64,000 nt of DNA from JAPLDA01 sp043787975 (GCA_043787975.1 JAYVUK010000045.1:6384-70383), one strand, 5' to 3'. Shown: positions 7,714 through 16,158, counted from the first letter of the stretch. A program made the numbers and translations. Notes: generated by a model from the sequence alone, not told the origin.

Positions 7714-8253
7714 ATGCAAAAAAGATTGCTGCTTAACAGTAAACATTTTGAAATCACGATCAGCCGTTTGTGTTATCAACTGATCGAGAACCACAACGAT
7801 TTTTCCGAATCTGCCATCATCGGTTTGCAACCAAGAGGAATATTTCTTGCCAACAGGATTCACCAACGCCTTTCCGAAATTTTAAAGACAGATAAAATTC
7901 TGCTCGGCAATCTCGATGTTACGTTTCATCGGGATGATTACAGGAGAAGAGACATTGTAATTCCCAGCGAGACAAAATTGGATTTTATCGTCGAGGACAA
8001 GAAAGTGATTCTTGTCGATGATGTATTGTATACAGGCAGAACAATCCGGGCGGGAATGGATGCTTTGCTCGATTTCGGTCGTGCAAAAAAAATTGAACTG
8101 CTTACGCTCATCGACAGGCGTTATAGCCGTCATCTTCCGATCGAATCTGATTACATCGGAATCCGGGTGGATACGATTACATCTGAAAAAGTAAAAGTGC
8201 AATGGAAGGAAACAGATGGCGAGGATGCAATCTGGCTCATCACAGAAAAGTGA
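7714..8253 (+). CDS. pyrR: PyrR: pyrimidine operon regulator / uracil phosphoribosyltransferase-like
   Basis: 179 residues from the ATG at 7714. The type I phosphoribosyltransferase core is clear: the PRPP-binding loop VILVDDVLYTGRT, GLQPRG near the N-terminus, and LIDRRYSRHLPI, typical of PyrR. In Gram-positive bacteria PyrR binds pyr mRNA and causes attenuation when UMP is high; in Bacteroidota the regulatory role is less certain. It lies 64 bases upstream of pyrB in the same direction, so it belongs to a short pyrimidine operon. I found no convincing attenuator hairpin between the two genes. Confidence 0.9.
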   Translation: MQKRLLLNSKHFEITISRLCYQLIENHNDFSESAIIGLQPRGIFLANRIHQRLSEILKTDKILLGNLDVTFHRDDYRRRDIVIPSETKLDFIVEDKKVILVDDVLYTGRTIRAGMDALLDFGRAKKIELLTLIDRRYSRHLPIESDYIGIRVDTITSEKVKVQWKETDGEDAIWLITEK

Positions 8254-8290
8254 ATTTGATAATTAGATAATATGATAATTAGCAAATGAA

Positions 8291-8317
8291 ACAACTAACA
8301 ACTAACAACTAACAACT
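8291..8317 (+). repeat. ACAACTA heptamer array abutting the pyrB start
   Basis: Three perfect ACAACTA units (8291-8311) plus a fourth partial unit run directly into the GTG start of pyrB at 8318. Similar short arrays with other unit sequences occur at several gene boundaries in the window. Confidence 0.8.
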
Positions 8318-9244
8318 GTGTCACGATTAAGTGTCAAACATCTTTTAGGAATAAAAGGCCTTTTAAAGGAAGACATTGAATTGATATTTTCGACGGCTGA
8401 TAATTTTAAAGACGTTTTAAACCGGCCAATCAAAAAAATTCCTTCGTTGCGTGATGTAACCATTGCGAATTTATTCTTTGAAAATTCAACGCGCACACGT
8501 TTATCATTTGAATTGGCGGAAAGAAGATTGTCGGCCGATGTCGTAAATTTTTCAGCATCCTCATCGTCCGTCAGCAAAGGCGAAACACTGATTGACACGG
8601 TGAATAATATTCTTGCCATGAAAGTGGACATTGTTGTGATGCGGCATCCCAATCCGGGTTCGGCAGTATTTCTTTCCAAACATATTCATTCTAGAATTAT
8701 CAACGCCGGTGATGGCGCACATGAACACCCTACACAGGCATTGCTCGATGCGTATTCCATCCGTGAAAAATACGGAGAGGTGAAAGGAAAGAAAGTGGTG
8801 ATTGTAGGAGACATCATGCACTCACGTGTTGCACTCTCTAATATTTTTTGTTTGCAAAAGTTAGGTGCTGAAGTGATGGTTTGCGGGCCGACTACCTTGA
8901 TGCCGAAATACATTTCATCACTCGGTGTAAAAGTTGAACACAATCTTCGCAAAGCACTTGAGTGGTGCGACATTGCCAACATGCTACGCATTCAGTTGGA
9001 GCGACAGGACATAAAATATTTCCCATCACTTCGTGAATACATCATGCAATATGGTTTAAACAAAGCGATGCTGGATTCGCTTGGTAAAAAAATCACTGTC
9101 ATGCATCCCGGTCCAATTAACAGGGGAGTAGAGATCACCAGCGATGTGGCCGACTCGGATCAATCCATTATTTTAAACCAGGTTGAGAATGGTGTAGCAA
9201 TAAGAATGGCAGTGCTTTATCTTTTAGCAGGAGAAGTGAGTTAG
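8318..9244 (+). CDS. pyrB: Aspartate carbamoyltransferase catalytic subunit
   Basis: 308 residues; condenses carbamoyl phosphate with aspartate in UMP synthesis. The carbamoyl-phosphate motif FENSTRTRLSF (about 54-64), the flexible-loop region SVSKGETLIDT, HEHPTQALLD, and HPGPINRGVE near the C-terminus are all intact. It starts with GTG directly after a heptamer repeat; the next in-frame starts would remove conserved sequence. Co-oriented with pyrR. No regulatory subunit (pyrI) is adjacent. Confidence 0.95.
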   Translation: MSRLSVKHLLGIKGLLKEDIELIFSTADNFKDVLNRPIKKIPSLRDVTIANLFFENSTRTRLSFELAERRLSADVVNFSASSSSVSKGETLIDTVNNILAMKVDIVVMRHPNPGSAVFLSKHIHSRIINAGDGAHEHPTQALLDAYSIREKYGEVKGKKVVIVGDIMHSRVALSNIFCLQKLGAEVMVCGPTTLMPKYISSLGVKVEHNLRKALEWCDIANMLRIQLERQDIKYFPSLREYIMQYGLNKAMLDSLGKKITVMHPGPINRGVEITSDVADSDQSIILNQVENGVAIRMAVLYLLAGEVS

Positions 9245-9318
9245 TTTTCTCTTAGAAGAGCGCAAACTCTTTTCAACAAACGTCAAATTATCAGTGTTAA
9301 TAAAATCTTCCCGACTTT

Positions 9319-9348
9319 TTGATGTCCGACTTTTTTCGCGTAAATTTG
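9319..9348 (+). promoter_or_regulatory. Promoter of the STAS gene
   Basis: TTG at 9319-9321 and TAAATTTG at 9341-9348 with a 19-bp spacer; the ATG follows 16 bases later. Confidence 0.6.
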
Positions 9349-9364
9349 AACAAACCTTAGAACT

Positions 9365-9736
9365 ATGAAATTCATAATAGATAAACAAGAAAAGTACACT
9401 CTCCTCCGTTTACAAGAAGCAAAGCTTAATTCACTGATTTCGTCAGAACTTAAAGCTGAATTCGTTTCATTGAATCAGCAAGCGCTGAGCAATGTGATCG
9501 TTGATTTAAGCGAAACACAATATTGCGATTCATCAGGACTGAGCGCTATACTTGTTGGTTACCGCTTGAGCAGAAATGCAGGAGGATCTTTTGTTCTTGC
9601 AGGATTGCAGGATCATGTTCGCAAATTGATTTCAATTTCGCAATTGGATAACATGCTTGTGATTACTCCTACCGTAAGTGAAGCAGTGGATTTGATTTTT
9701 ATGGATGAAGTTGAAAAACATTTGCATAAAGAATAA
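9365..9736 (+). CDS. STAS-domain anti-anti-sigma-factor-like protein
   Basis: A 123-residue single STAS domain of the SpoIIAA type. The motif CDSSGLSAI around residues 54-62 holds the serine that is phosphorylated by partner kinases in this family, preceded by the strand NVIVDLSE. Such proteins act in partner-switching systems, but no anti-sigma kinase or PP2C phosphatase gene is in the window. Possible operon with the T9SS protein at 9745 (8-base gap) and RNase Z. Pairing of a STAS gene with rnz is familiar in the phylum; the small T9SS gene between them looks like an insertion. Confidence 0.85.
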   Translation: MKFIIDKQEKYTLLRLQEAKLNSLISSELKAEFVSLNQQALSNVIVDLSETQYCDSSGLSAILVGYRLSRNAGGSFVLAGLQDHVRKLISISQLDNMLVITPTVSEAVDLIFMDEVEKHLHKE

Positions 9737-9744
9737 TAAAACGG

Positions 9745-10494
9745 ATGCGAAATCTCATGAAAAGAATCATACTATTGATTTCATTTTTATATTTTATTGC
9801 TTCAGGTTCTTTTGCACAGTGCATTCCTGACGGTTCCATTGTGGATGCAGGAATCTATCCTGACAGTGCAACCGGATTGCCTCATGCCATTGTTGGTACA
9901 GCCTATTCAACAGTTATTCAACTAAAGGTATTGACTGATACATCAGGAGTGAACGTTGATTCAATTGATATCGCATCGGTATCAGGATTACCTGCCGGAT
10001 TTTCATACCAGTGTACTCCGTCTTCCTGTCATTTTCCGGGAGGATCGAATGCATGTATTTTACTTTTTGGTCCGGCTCCGACGGCTGGTATGGCAGGACA
10101 AATTTTTCCGCTTAATGTAGGAGCAACTTTATACGGACATTTGGGAATAATCCCTGTGTCTCAACCCGGAAACATTACACGTTACCGGATCGTTGTGGAT
10201 CCTGTTTCGGGCATTTCTTCTTTGTCTAATGATAAATTTGACGTGGCTCAAAATGTTCCAAACCCTTTCAGCAAGACGACAGAGATTTCATTCAACAGTC
10301 CTTCGAATGAGTTGTCGACATTGAAAGTTTCCAATCTTCTTGGAAAAGTTGTTTTCTCAAAATCGGTTTTTGCACAAAGAGGATTGAACAAGATTACGCT
10401 TTCATCCAAAGATTTTGATGCGGGAATTTATATGTACACCATTGGTAATTCCAGGACTTCGATTACGAAACGAATGATCGTATCAAACGAATGA
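9745..10494 (+). CDS. Small T9SS-sorted secreted protein
   Basis: 249 residues of unknown function. The start can be 9745 or the internal ATG at 9757, which gives a cleaner signal peptide (MKRIILLISF through GSFAQ). A compact cysteine-containing domain of about 130 residues follows. The last 85 residues are a T9SS sorting domain beginning DVAQNVPNPFSK and ending with GIYMYTIGN and KRMIVSNE. Its stop codon overlaps the start of rnz by 4 bases (ATGA), so the two are translationally coupled although they act in different compartments. Confidence 0.8.
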   Translation: MRNLMKRIILLISFLYFIASGSFAQCIPDGSIVDAGIYPDSATGLPHAIVGTAYSTVIQLKVLTDTSGVNVDSIDIASVSGLPAGFSYQCTPSSCHFPGGSNACILLFGPAPTAGMAGQIFPLNVGATLYGHLGIIPVSQPGNITRYRIVVDPVSGISSLSNDKFDVAQNVPNPFSKTTEISFNSPSNELSTLKVSNLLGKVVFSKSVFAQRGLNKITLSSKDFDAGIYMYTIGNSRTSITKRMIVSNE

Positions 10495-11405
10495 CATTTG
10501 AAATTACCATTCTCGGAAGCAGTTCCGCAACACCCATTTATCAACGTCATCCAACCGCTCAGGTACTTAACATACATGAGCGTTTTTTTTTAGTTGACTG
10601 TGGTGAAGGAACGCTCATCCAGATGAATCGTTTCAGGATTAAGTTTCATCGCATCAATCATATTTTCATCAGTCATCTTCATGGCGATCATTACCTCGGT
10701 TTGATGGGTTTGCTTTCCACCATGCATCTCCAGGGAAGAACGATTCCGTTACACCTGTATGCGCCAAATGATTTGCAGCAAATTATTGACATCCAGCTCC
10801 GGTATTCTCAAACGGTATTGCGTTATGAATTAATTTTTCATCCCGTAAATTCTTCTTCATCGGAATTGATTTTCGAAGATGATGATGTTGAAGTATCCAC
10901 CATCATACTGAATCATCGCATTCCATGCACCGGTTTTTTATTTTGTGAAAAGCAAAGGCACCGGAAACTTATTAAAGAAAAACTCCTGGAAATGAATATT
11001 CCTGTTTCAGTATACCAGGATTTGAAAAATGGAAAGGATTATGTGGATGAAAAAGGAAAACGGTTTCTAAATGCCGAATTGACAAATGATCCTAGGCTTC
11101 CGCGTTCCTATGCTTTTTGTTCGGACACCCTTTACAACGAACTGATCATTCCTCAGATTAAGGAAATTGATTTGCTCTATCACGAAGCAACTTTTATGAA
11201 TGACAAGCTGGAACGTGCCGCTGAAACTTTTCATACAACGGCTGCACAAGCTGCAACCATTGCCGGCAAAGCCAATGTAAAGCGACTGATCATCGGGCAT
11301 TTTTCGGCACGCTACAAAGATCTTTATCCGTTACTGGAAGAGGCAAAAGCAGTTTTTGAAAATACGACACTGGCTTTGGAAGGAGACCGGTTCGTCATTG
11401 AGTAA
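10491..11405 (+). CDS. rnz: Ribonuclease Z
   Basis: 304 residues, the short form of tRNase Z, a metallo-beta-lactamase-fold endonuclease that trims tRNA 3' ends. The signature metal motif SHLHGDHYLGL (residues 61-71) follows FLVDCGEGT; further ligands are in LNHRIPC, SDTLYN, the YHEATF segment and the late IGHFSARY. The ATG overlaps the stop of the preceding gene. A T9 run inside the gene encodes RFFL. The gene converges on the three-gene group at 11.5-12.6 kb. Confidence 0.94.
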   Translation: MTFEITILGSSSATPIYQRHPTAQVLNIHERFFLVDCGEGTLIQMNRFRIKFHRINHIFISHLHGDHYLGLMGLLSTMHLQGRTIPLHLYAPNDLQQIIDIQLRYSQTVLRYELIFHPVNSSSSELIFEDDDVEVSTIILNHRIPCTGFLFCEKQRHRKLIKEKLLEMNIPVSVYQDLKNGKDYVDEKGKRFLNAELTNDPRLPRSYAFCSDTLYNELIIPQIKEIDLLYHEATFMNDKLERAAETFHTTAAQAATIAGKANVKRLIIGHFSARYKDLYPLLEEAKAVFENTTLALEGDRFVIE

Positions 11406-11448
11406 CTTTTTAGCAGACAGTAAACAAGTAGACAGTAGTCAATATTTC

Positions 11449-11492
11449 AGTAGACAAATGCGGAGAGCAAAATTGTCTACTAATTTTTTTTT
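11449..11492. terminator. Candidate bidirectional terminator between rnz and the minus-strand group
   Basis: Perfect 9-bp inverted repeat AGTAGACAA (11449-11457) / TTGTCTACT (11473-11481), followed by an A2T9 run. It lies in a stretch of degenerate GTAGACAG repeats (11411-11482) between convergent genes. Confidence 0.6.
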
Positions 11493-11542
11493 GTCTACTG
11501 GCTACTTCCCATTGAGCTGTTGTTTCAAGAAACAAAAAGCGA

Positions 11543-11935
11543 TCATCTTTCAGTAGCAGAAACATCTTCCTTCTCCTGTTTCCGTTCGTCCCGTTTTGCT
11601 TCGGCACTTGTAAATTTACTGACGAAACTTTTTACACGATCAAAAACAGAATCTACTACATCATATATTTTATTTTCAACTTTCTTTTCAGTCTTAAGAA
11701 TATATCGCTGAATGATAAGTGACAATCCATAGGCAATTCCGTCTTTGAACAATTCATTTTTGTTTATCTTAATCCCTGTAAAAGATGAAACAGCGTTCCA
11801 GAAAATATTTTCAGGTTTTAAATCTTCCCTGATTTCTTTCAAATCATTTTTGAGTTGCTGCTCCTGGGTTTTTGCAATCGCTTTGACACGGATGATTTCC
11901 TTGCGAAGTTGTTCGATGTTTTCAATTTGCTTCAT
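11543..11935 (-). CDS. Small coiled-coil protein of unknown function
   Basis: 130 residues, not recognised. Residues 1-40 form a charged heptad-rich helix (IEQLRKEIIRVKAIAKTQEQQ), the middle has a short amphipathic part (IFWNAVSSF), and the C-terminus is lysine- and glutamate-rich. It overlaps the holin-like gene upstream by 14 bases and follows the YtxH-like gene in the same direction. In Bacteroidota such trios are generally tied to envelope or osmotic stress; that role is inferred from the neighbours. Confidence 0.65.
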   Translation of the reverse strand: MKQIENIEQLRKEIIRVKAIAKTQEQQLKNDLKEIREDLKPENIFWNAVSSFTGIKINKNELFKDGIAYGLSLIIQRYILKTEKKVENKIYDVVDSVFDRVKSFVSKFTSAEAKRDERKQEKEDVSATER

Positions 11936-12284
11936 GGTCGTTGTCTTTGAAAAAGTTCTTGATCACTGCATTTGCCATTGGAGTTTTCAGCCATTGATCC
12001 TGTTTTGCGTACAAAATGATTCCGACTAAAAGATAGAGAACGGCGACGGCGAGAAATCCTGCGAACGCCTGACCGAAGTATTGAGAAATACCATACGCAA
12101 GTGCAATGCTTGCAAATACAAACACCAACGAAAAGATCAGCAAGAAAATAAGGTTGGTGACGACAGATGATAGGATGACACTTGATTTTTCGGTAGCAAC
12201 CAGCTTGCTTAGTTCCTGGCGCGTATGAAAATACTCCTCAACATGATCAATGAGATCATCTACTTTTGTTTTTTCGTTTTCCAT
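11922..12284 (-). CDS. Phage-holin-like (Holin-X type) small membrane protein
   Basis: 120 residues with two transmembrane helices (about 42-68 and 73-95), preceded by an acidic N-terminal helix and followed by a short basic tail. The layout fits the YqjE/Holin-X family of chromosomal stress proteins; despite the name there is no lysin or other phage gene nearby. Middle gene of a three-gene minus-strand group. Confidence 0.75.
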   Translation of the reverse strand: MENEKTKVDDLIDHVEEYFHTRQELSKLVATEKSSVILSSVVTNLIFLLIFSLVFVFASIALAYGISQYFGQAFAGFLAVAVLYLLVGIILYAKQDQWLKTPMANAVIKNFFKDNDHEAN

Positions 12285-12365
12285 TTTATCAATAGATTAA
12301 ATTTATAAGGGCAATAAATTTTTACTCAACACATAGGTGTTGATCTAAACATTTATGTATGTACA

Positions 12366-12593
12366 TCACACGGCAAAATCTTCGGCTTCGTTGTTCATCT
12401 TTGATTTGATACCGGAAGCCATTTTCATTCCTTCTTTTACCTTGCCTTTTGCTTTGTCAGAGAAATCTTTTGCAGCGTCCGCAACTTTTTTCCTGGTTTC
12501 AGAACCTTTATCAGGTGCAAATAAAATTCCGATTGCAGCACCAACTGCAACTCCACCGAGGAGCGCCAATAAAACTTTTGAGTTCGAATTCAT
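12366..12593 (-). CDS. YtxH-domain protein
   Basis: 75 residues from the ATG at 12593 (an earlier ATG at 12647 adds 18 unlikely residues). The N-terminus has a glycine-rich transmembrane helix (LLALLGGVAVGAAIGILFAP), followed by DKGSETRKKVADAAKDF and an amphipathic Lys/Ala-rich helix: the classical YtxH pattern. YtxH proteins are associated with general stress responses and their biochemical role is unknown. First gene of the group with the holin-like and coiled-coil genes. Confidence 0.85.
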   Translation of the reverse strand: MNSNSKVLLALLGGVAVGAAIGILFAPDKGSETRKKVADAAKDFSDKAKGKVKEGMKMASGIKSKMNNEAEDFAV

Positions 12594-12661
12594 TTTCTTT
12601 GTTTTTAAACTTCCTGTAAAATTACCCTTTCTATTCGAGAAAAGCATGATCGAAATCAGAC

Positions 12662-12745
12662 CTTAGGAACGCAGATTATCATGATGGTCATGATTGAGTA
12701 AGATGATATCGGTGTAAATCGTAAAAATCCTAATGATCAGCGCTC
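12662..12745. repeat. Degenerate ATGAT-rich intergenic repeat
   Basis: The stretch is built of repeated ATGAT/ATCATGAT pieces and ends CCTAATGATCAGCGCTCT. It resembles dispersed non-coding repeats I associate with Bacteroidota intergenic regions. No reading frame and no other copy in the window, so this is a tentative call. Confidence 0.35.
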
Positions 12746-12795
12746 TCTTTACTTTGTTTTTATTCATTAAAAAGAATTCTGTATGTTTGAAGTCA

Positions 12796-12981
12796 GAAAG
12801 GTTTCCCCGATTTTATCGGTGAATGAAAAGGGAATCACGTGGAAATCGTGAACAGTTCCCGCTGCTGTAAGCTCTTAAAGAACCAGACGTTCTTTAATCT
12901 TCTGAAAAGTAACCACTGCTCACCGGTTTAGGTGGCGGGAAGGTTTCAGAAGAGAGAGTGAGTCAGAAGACCTGCCTTTTT
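12796..12981 (+). ncRNA. Cobalamin (AdoCbl/vitamin B12) riboswitch
   Basis: All main conserved blocks are present: GGTGAATGAAAAGGGAA (12818-12834), the core GAACAGTTCCCGCTGCTGTAA, CCACTG before the variable arm, GGCGGGAAGG, and the B12 box AGTCAGAAGACCTGCC at 12961-12976. The P1 arms AAAGG and CCTTTT close it. Downstream, AACC GGACA GGTT and a T-rich run (13040-13063) form a weak terminator-like stem, and ACCTG in the B12 box (12970-12974) can pair with CAGGT at 13047-13051, a possible switch; this part is inference. A weak -7 box TTACTTTG is at 12749-12756. Confidence 0.93.
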
Positions 12982-13146
12982 GAAATATGATTCAGTGCTT
13001 TCGGGTAAAAAAGCTTATGTTATGAATGACAATTTTCTTAACCGGACAGGTTTCTTTTTTTTTCTTCTTCCTCAGGAAGCAGGAATCTCATTGCGTATCA
13101 ACCTCTAAAATTTACTAAGTAATAAACCTCAAAAAACAATTTCATC

Positions 13147-14439
13147 ATGAAAAGAAAAATTACACTAGCCGTTTTTACCTTGTTCGTTGCGTTCTGTTCA
13201 GCGAGCGATTATGTTCACAAAGTCATCGTTCTCAATGAAGGACATTATGATTACATTGGAATGGTACAGACCGTTCCTGTGACAGTTGGGGCTTATAATC
13301 CTATGTTGCATACATACACTACGTTTGATACAATTTTTAATGCGCGATTTGCAACACATGTGGTTGTATCAGGTTCTGATATTTTTGTTGCAGCCGATAA
13401 TCAGTTGATTCGCTATGACGCTGATACATATCAACGAATGGCAACTGCAACAGTTCCCGGCATTCGCAAAATTTCATTGTGGAATAACCAGCTTCTTGTT
13501 TCAAGAGGCGAATATTTGCAAACCTACAGTTCATATTTCCAGGTGTATGACAAAGGCGATCTTCATTTTATTTATGAGTTGCCGGTGGCATCCGGTCCCC
13601 AATTCGCTTCTGAAGGAATTGTTGTGAAAGATAATGTGGCCTACATCGCCATCAACAACGGTTTTGATTGGGGAAATGAAGTAGGATTGGTTGGCCGTGT
13701 TGACCTGGCTACTCAAAATTATCTGACTGAAGTTGATCTTGGAAGCGGTGGAAAGAATCCGGAAAATATTATCCTGGTTAATGACCAGATTTTTACCGTT
13801 AACAATACCGATTATACCACAGCCAGCGTAAGCAGAGTGGATATTTCAACGTTGGGTGTAGTCACCACCAATTTGATGACGTCAACAGGTTGCGGAACTT
13901 CTGTGGTTGCATCCAACTATGTACTGTTCCAGCCATCAGGAGACATTTCACTTGGAAGATTCAGTATGCCGACCTTAAGCCTGGATGGTTTGTTGTCGAT
14001 CAACAGGAACATTTATGGGATGGCTGCCGATGAAATTAACAGCCTGCTGTATGTTAGTGAAACTGATTATTCCACTTACGGAAAAATTGTGATGTATGAT
14101 TTTGCAGGCGCGTTGGTTGATTCATTTGATGTAAGCGTTTCCCCTGGAAATATTGCCTTGGATATTCGTACGGTAGCCGGAATCAATGAGACAACGAAGG
14201 CAAAACATTCCTTGTCATGTGTTCCGAATCCTGCTCATGAACAAGCGACTGTTATTGTCAACAATAAAAATTTTTCGGGAGATACCTTTGTCTTGACGGA
14301 TATTGCAGGACGAGTAGTGAAAAATATTTTCACAGATAAACCTTCGTTCTCCCTCAATGTTCAGTCACTAGATGCCGGGATTTATTTCCTCCAGTCATCA
14401 ACAAGTCCGGATGAAAAAATTAAAATTGTTAAACAATAA
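13147..14439 (+). CDS. T9SS-sorted beta-propeller, candidate surface cobalamin-binding protein (BtuG/DUF5074-like)
   Basis: 430 residues. Signal peptide 1-19; residues 25-340 form a repeated-strand propeller opening with VIVLNEGHYDY, similar to the start of DUF5074/YncE-like propellers such as the B12-capturing lipoprotein BtuG. Here the lipoprotein anchor is absent and the last 75 residues are a T9SS sorting domain (CVPNPAHEQATV, TDIAGRVV, DAGIYFLQ). The gene follows a cobalamin riboswitch by 165 bases and precedes a small membrane protein by 14 bases, so low B12 should induce both. Role in capturing cobalamin at the cell surface is inferred from fold and regulation. No btuB gene is in the window. 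Confidence 0.75.
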   Translation: MKRKITLAVFTLFVAFCSASDYVHKVIVLNEGHYDYIGMVQTVPVTVGAYNPMLHTYTTFDTIFNARFATHVVVSGSDIFVAADNQLIRYDADTYQRMATATVPGIRKISLWNNQLLVSRGEYLQTYSSYFQVYDKGDLHFIYELPVASGPQFASEGIVVKDNVAYIAINNGFDWGNEVGLVGRVDLATQNYLTEVDLGSGGKNPENIILVNDQIFTVNNTDYTTASVSRVDISTLGVVTTNLMTSTGCGTSVVASNYVLFQPSGDISLGRFSMPTLSLDGLLSINRNIYGMAADEINSLLYVSETDYSTYGKIVMYDFAGALVDSFDVSVSPGNIALDIRTVAGINETTKAKHSLSCVPNPAHEQATVIVNNKNFSGDTFVLTDIAGRVVKNIFTDKPSFSLNVQSLDAGIYFLQSSTSPDEKIKIVKQ

Positions 14440-14453
14440 TTAAAACTGAAACG

Positions 14454-14978
14454 ATGAATACTTCAAATCAAAATATAACACGTGTCGCTGTGATAACAGG
14501 AATGATGCTGCTTGCAGGATTGACGAGGCTGATTCCGCATCCATTTAATTTTACCGCAATCATGGCGTTGGCTTTGTTTGGCGGAGCGAAATTTAAAAAT
14601 ACTCCTCTTGCCATTGTGCTTCCGCTCATTGTCATGTTGATTACAGATGCCATTATCGGATTTTATTCACTGATGCCATTTGTATACGGATGTATTGTTA
14701 TCACCGCACTCATAGGAACTTCAGTGGGAAAAAAATCAAACCCTGTATATGTAATCGGTGGATCGCTGATTTCATCCGTGCTGTTCTTTCTTGTGACGAA
14801 TGCTGCAGTGTGGTATCACAATTTGCTATTTACTCAGGACACATCAGGATTAATTGCATGTTATACGATTGCTGTTCCGTTTTTTAAGAATCAACTGTTA
14901 GGAGATTTGTTCTTCAACTTTATGTTATTCGGAAGTTATCGTTTAGTGAAGTCAAGAGTTGCTGCGCTGGCATATTAA
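14454..14978 (+). CDS. Small polytopic membrane protein (DUF6580/ECF S-component-like), B12-regulated
   Basis: 174 residues with about five transmembrane helices, including LTRLIPHPFNFTAIMALALFGGA near the N-terminus and SVLFFLVTNAAVWYH later. Size, glycine-rich helices and the NFTAIMALALFGG motif fit the DUF6580 group, which resembles substrate-binding S components of ECF vitamin transporters. Its position 14 bases after the riboswitch-controlled propeller gene suggests cobalamin or a corrinoid precursor as substrate. No ECF ATPase or T subunit is encoded nearby, so it would need a shared module or work alone. Confidence 0.72.
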   Translation: MNTSNQNITRVAVITGMMLLAGLTRLIPHPFNFTAIMALALFGGAKFKNTPLAIVLPLIVMLITDAIIGFYSLMPFVYGCIVITALIGTSVGKKSNPVYVIGGSLISSVLFFLVTNAAVWYHNLLFTQDTSGLIACYTIAVPFFKNQLLGDLFFNFMLFGSYRLVKSRVAALAY

Positions 14979-14995
14979 AACCGGTGCCGTCTTTT

Positions 14996-15027
14996 ATTCG
15001 TAAATTCGTATTGATTCGTAATTCGTA
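14996..15027 (+). repeat. ATTCGTA heptamer array before the VWA gene
   Basis: Four ATTCGTA units at 14996, 15004, 15014 and 15021, ending 3 bases before the ATG at 15031. Confidence 0.75.
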
Positions 15028-15030
15028 CGC

Positions 15031-16128
15031 ATGAAAGGTTACCGTTTTGGAAAATACATTGACAAGGATGATGGCAAAACTCCGTTCGAGAAGTTGCTCA
15101 ATCTTTTCATGCAGTTATTGGTGTATACATCCGGTGATGTTGAAGAAGCATTGAATTGGCTCAATGAACTGGATCGCGAACATAAACTCACGGATGATAA
15201 CTATACGATGGCTGATTTTATCCGCGACCTGAAGGACAAAGGATACATTCGGGACGGAGAAGGAACCGGAGGTTTTTTATTGACAGCAAAGAGTGAACAA
15301 ACTATTCGCAAAAGTGCGTTGGAAGAAGTTTTTGGCAAACTGAAAAAATCCCAAAGGGGAAATCACAGGACAAATTTCACGGGGACGGGAGATGAACTGA
15401 CATCAGATCATCGTGAATACAGGTTTGGAGATTCGCCCGATCAGCTCTCCATGACGGATTCAATTCGCAATGCGCAAATCAATCACGGAATCGAGGATTT
15501 TACTTTGTTGGAAGATGACCTCGATGTGATTGAATCAGAAATGAAAATGCAGACATCAACAGTATTGATGATTGACATTTCTCATTCGATGATTTTATAT
15601 GGTGAAGACCGAATTACTCCTGCAAAAAAGGTGGCGATGGCTTTGAGTGAACTTATCACCACGCGTTATCCGAAGGATACATTGGATGTCATTGTATTTG
15701 GTGATGATGCATGGAAAATTGAAATCAAGGATTTGCCTTATTTACAGGTCGGACCCTATCACACCAATACGGTTGCAGGACTTGAGCTGGCAATGGATAT
15801 TCTGCGAAGGAGAAAAAATAATAACAAACAGATTTTCATGATCACGGATGGGAAGCCTAGTTGTATAAAAGAAGGAAGTGAATATTATAAAAATAGTTTC
15901 GGTCTCGACAGAAGAATTGTCAATCGTTGTATGAACCTGGCAATCTCCTGTCGTAAGCTGAAAATTCCGATCACTACTTTCATGGTTGCTGAAGATCAAT
16001 ACTTGCGCGCTTTTGTTCAGGAGTTTACCGAAACCAATGGTGGCAAAGCTTTTTACACTTCACTGAAAGGATTGGGAGAATATATTTTTGAAGATTATGA
16101 GAGGAATAGAAGGAAGAAAGTAAGATGA
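15031..16128 (+). CDS. von Willebrand factor A domain protein, partner of the MoxR-like ATPase
   Basis: 365 residues. An N-terminal helical region (1-165, with long charged linkers) precedes a VWA domain at about 175-350. The metal-ion-dependent adhesion site is visible as DISHS (182-186), with the later TDGKPS. No signal peptide or membrane helix, so it is cytoplasmic. The next gene, about 30 bases on, encodes an AAA+ ATPase. MoxR/VWA pairs act as chaperone-like remodelling machines, but the client here is unknown. Confidence 0.85.
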   Translation: MKGYRFGKYIDKDDGKTPFEKLLNLFMQLLVYTSGDVEEALNWLNELDREHKLTDDNYTMADFIRDLKDKGYIRDGEGTGGFLLTAKSEQTIRKSALEEVFGKLKKSQRGNHRTNFTGTGDELTSDHREYRFGDSPDQLSMTDSIRNAQINHGIEDFTLLEDDLDVIESEMKMQTSTVLMIDISHSMILYGEDRITPAKKVAMALSELITTRYPKDTLDVIVFGDDAWKIEIKDLPYLQVGPYHTNTVAGLELAMDILRRRKNNNKQIFMITDGKPSCIKEGSEYYKNSFGLDRRIVNRCMNLAISCRKLKIPITTFMVAEDQYLRAFVQEFTETNGGKAFYTSLKGLGEYIFEDYERNRRKKVR

Positions 16129-16158
16129 TACTTATTGCGAATCAATACTAATATACGA

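Noticed and set aside
10572..10581. T9 tract in rnz as a phase-variation site
   Set aside because: rnz is a housekeeping gene where switching off would be harmful; the run is explained by adjacent Phe codons.
11922..12284. Prophage remnant suggested by the holin-like gene
   Set aside because: Holin-X-like proteins occur in ordinary stress gene groups; no lysin, capsid, integrase or att-like repeats were found.
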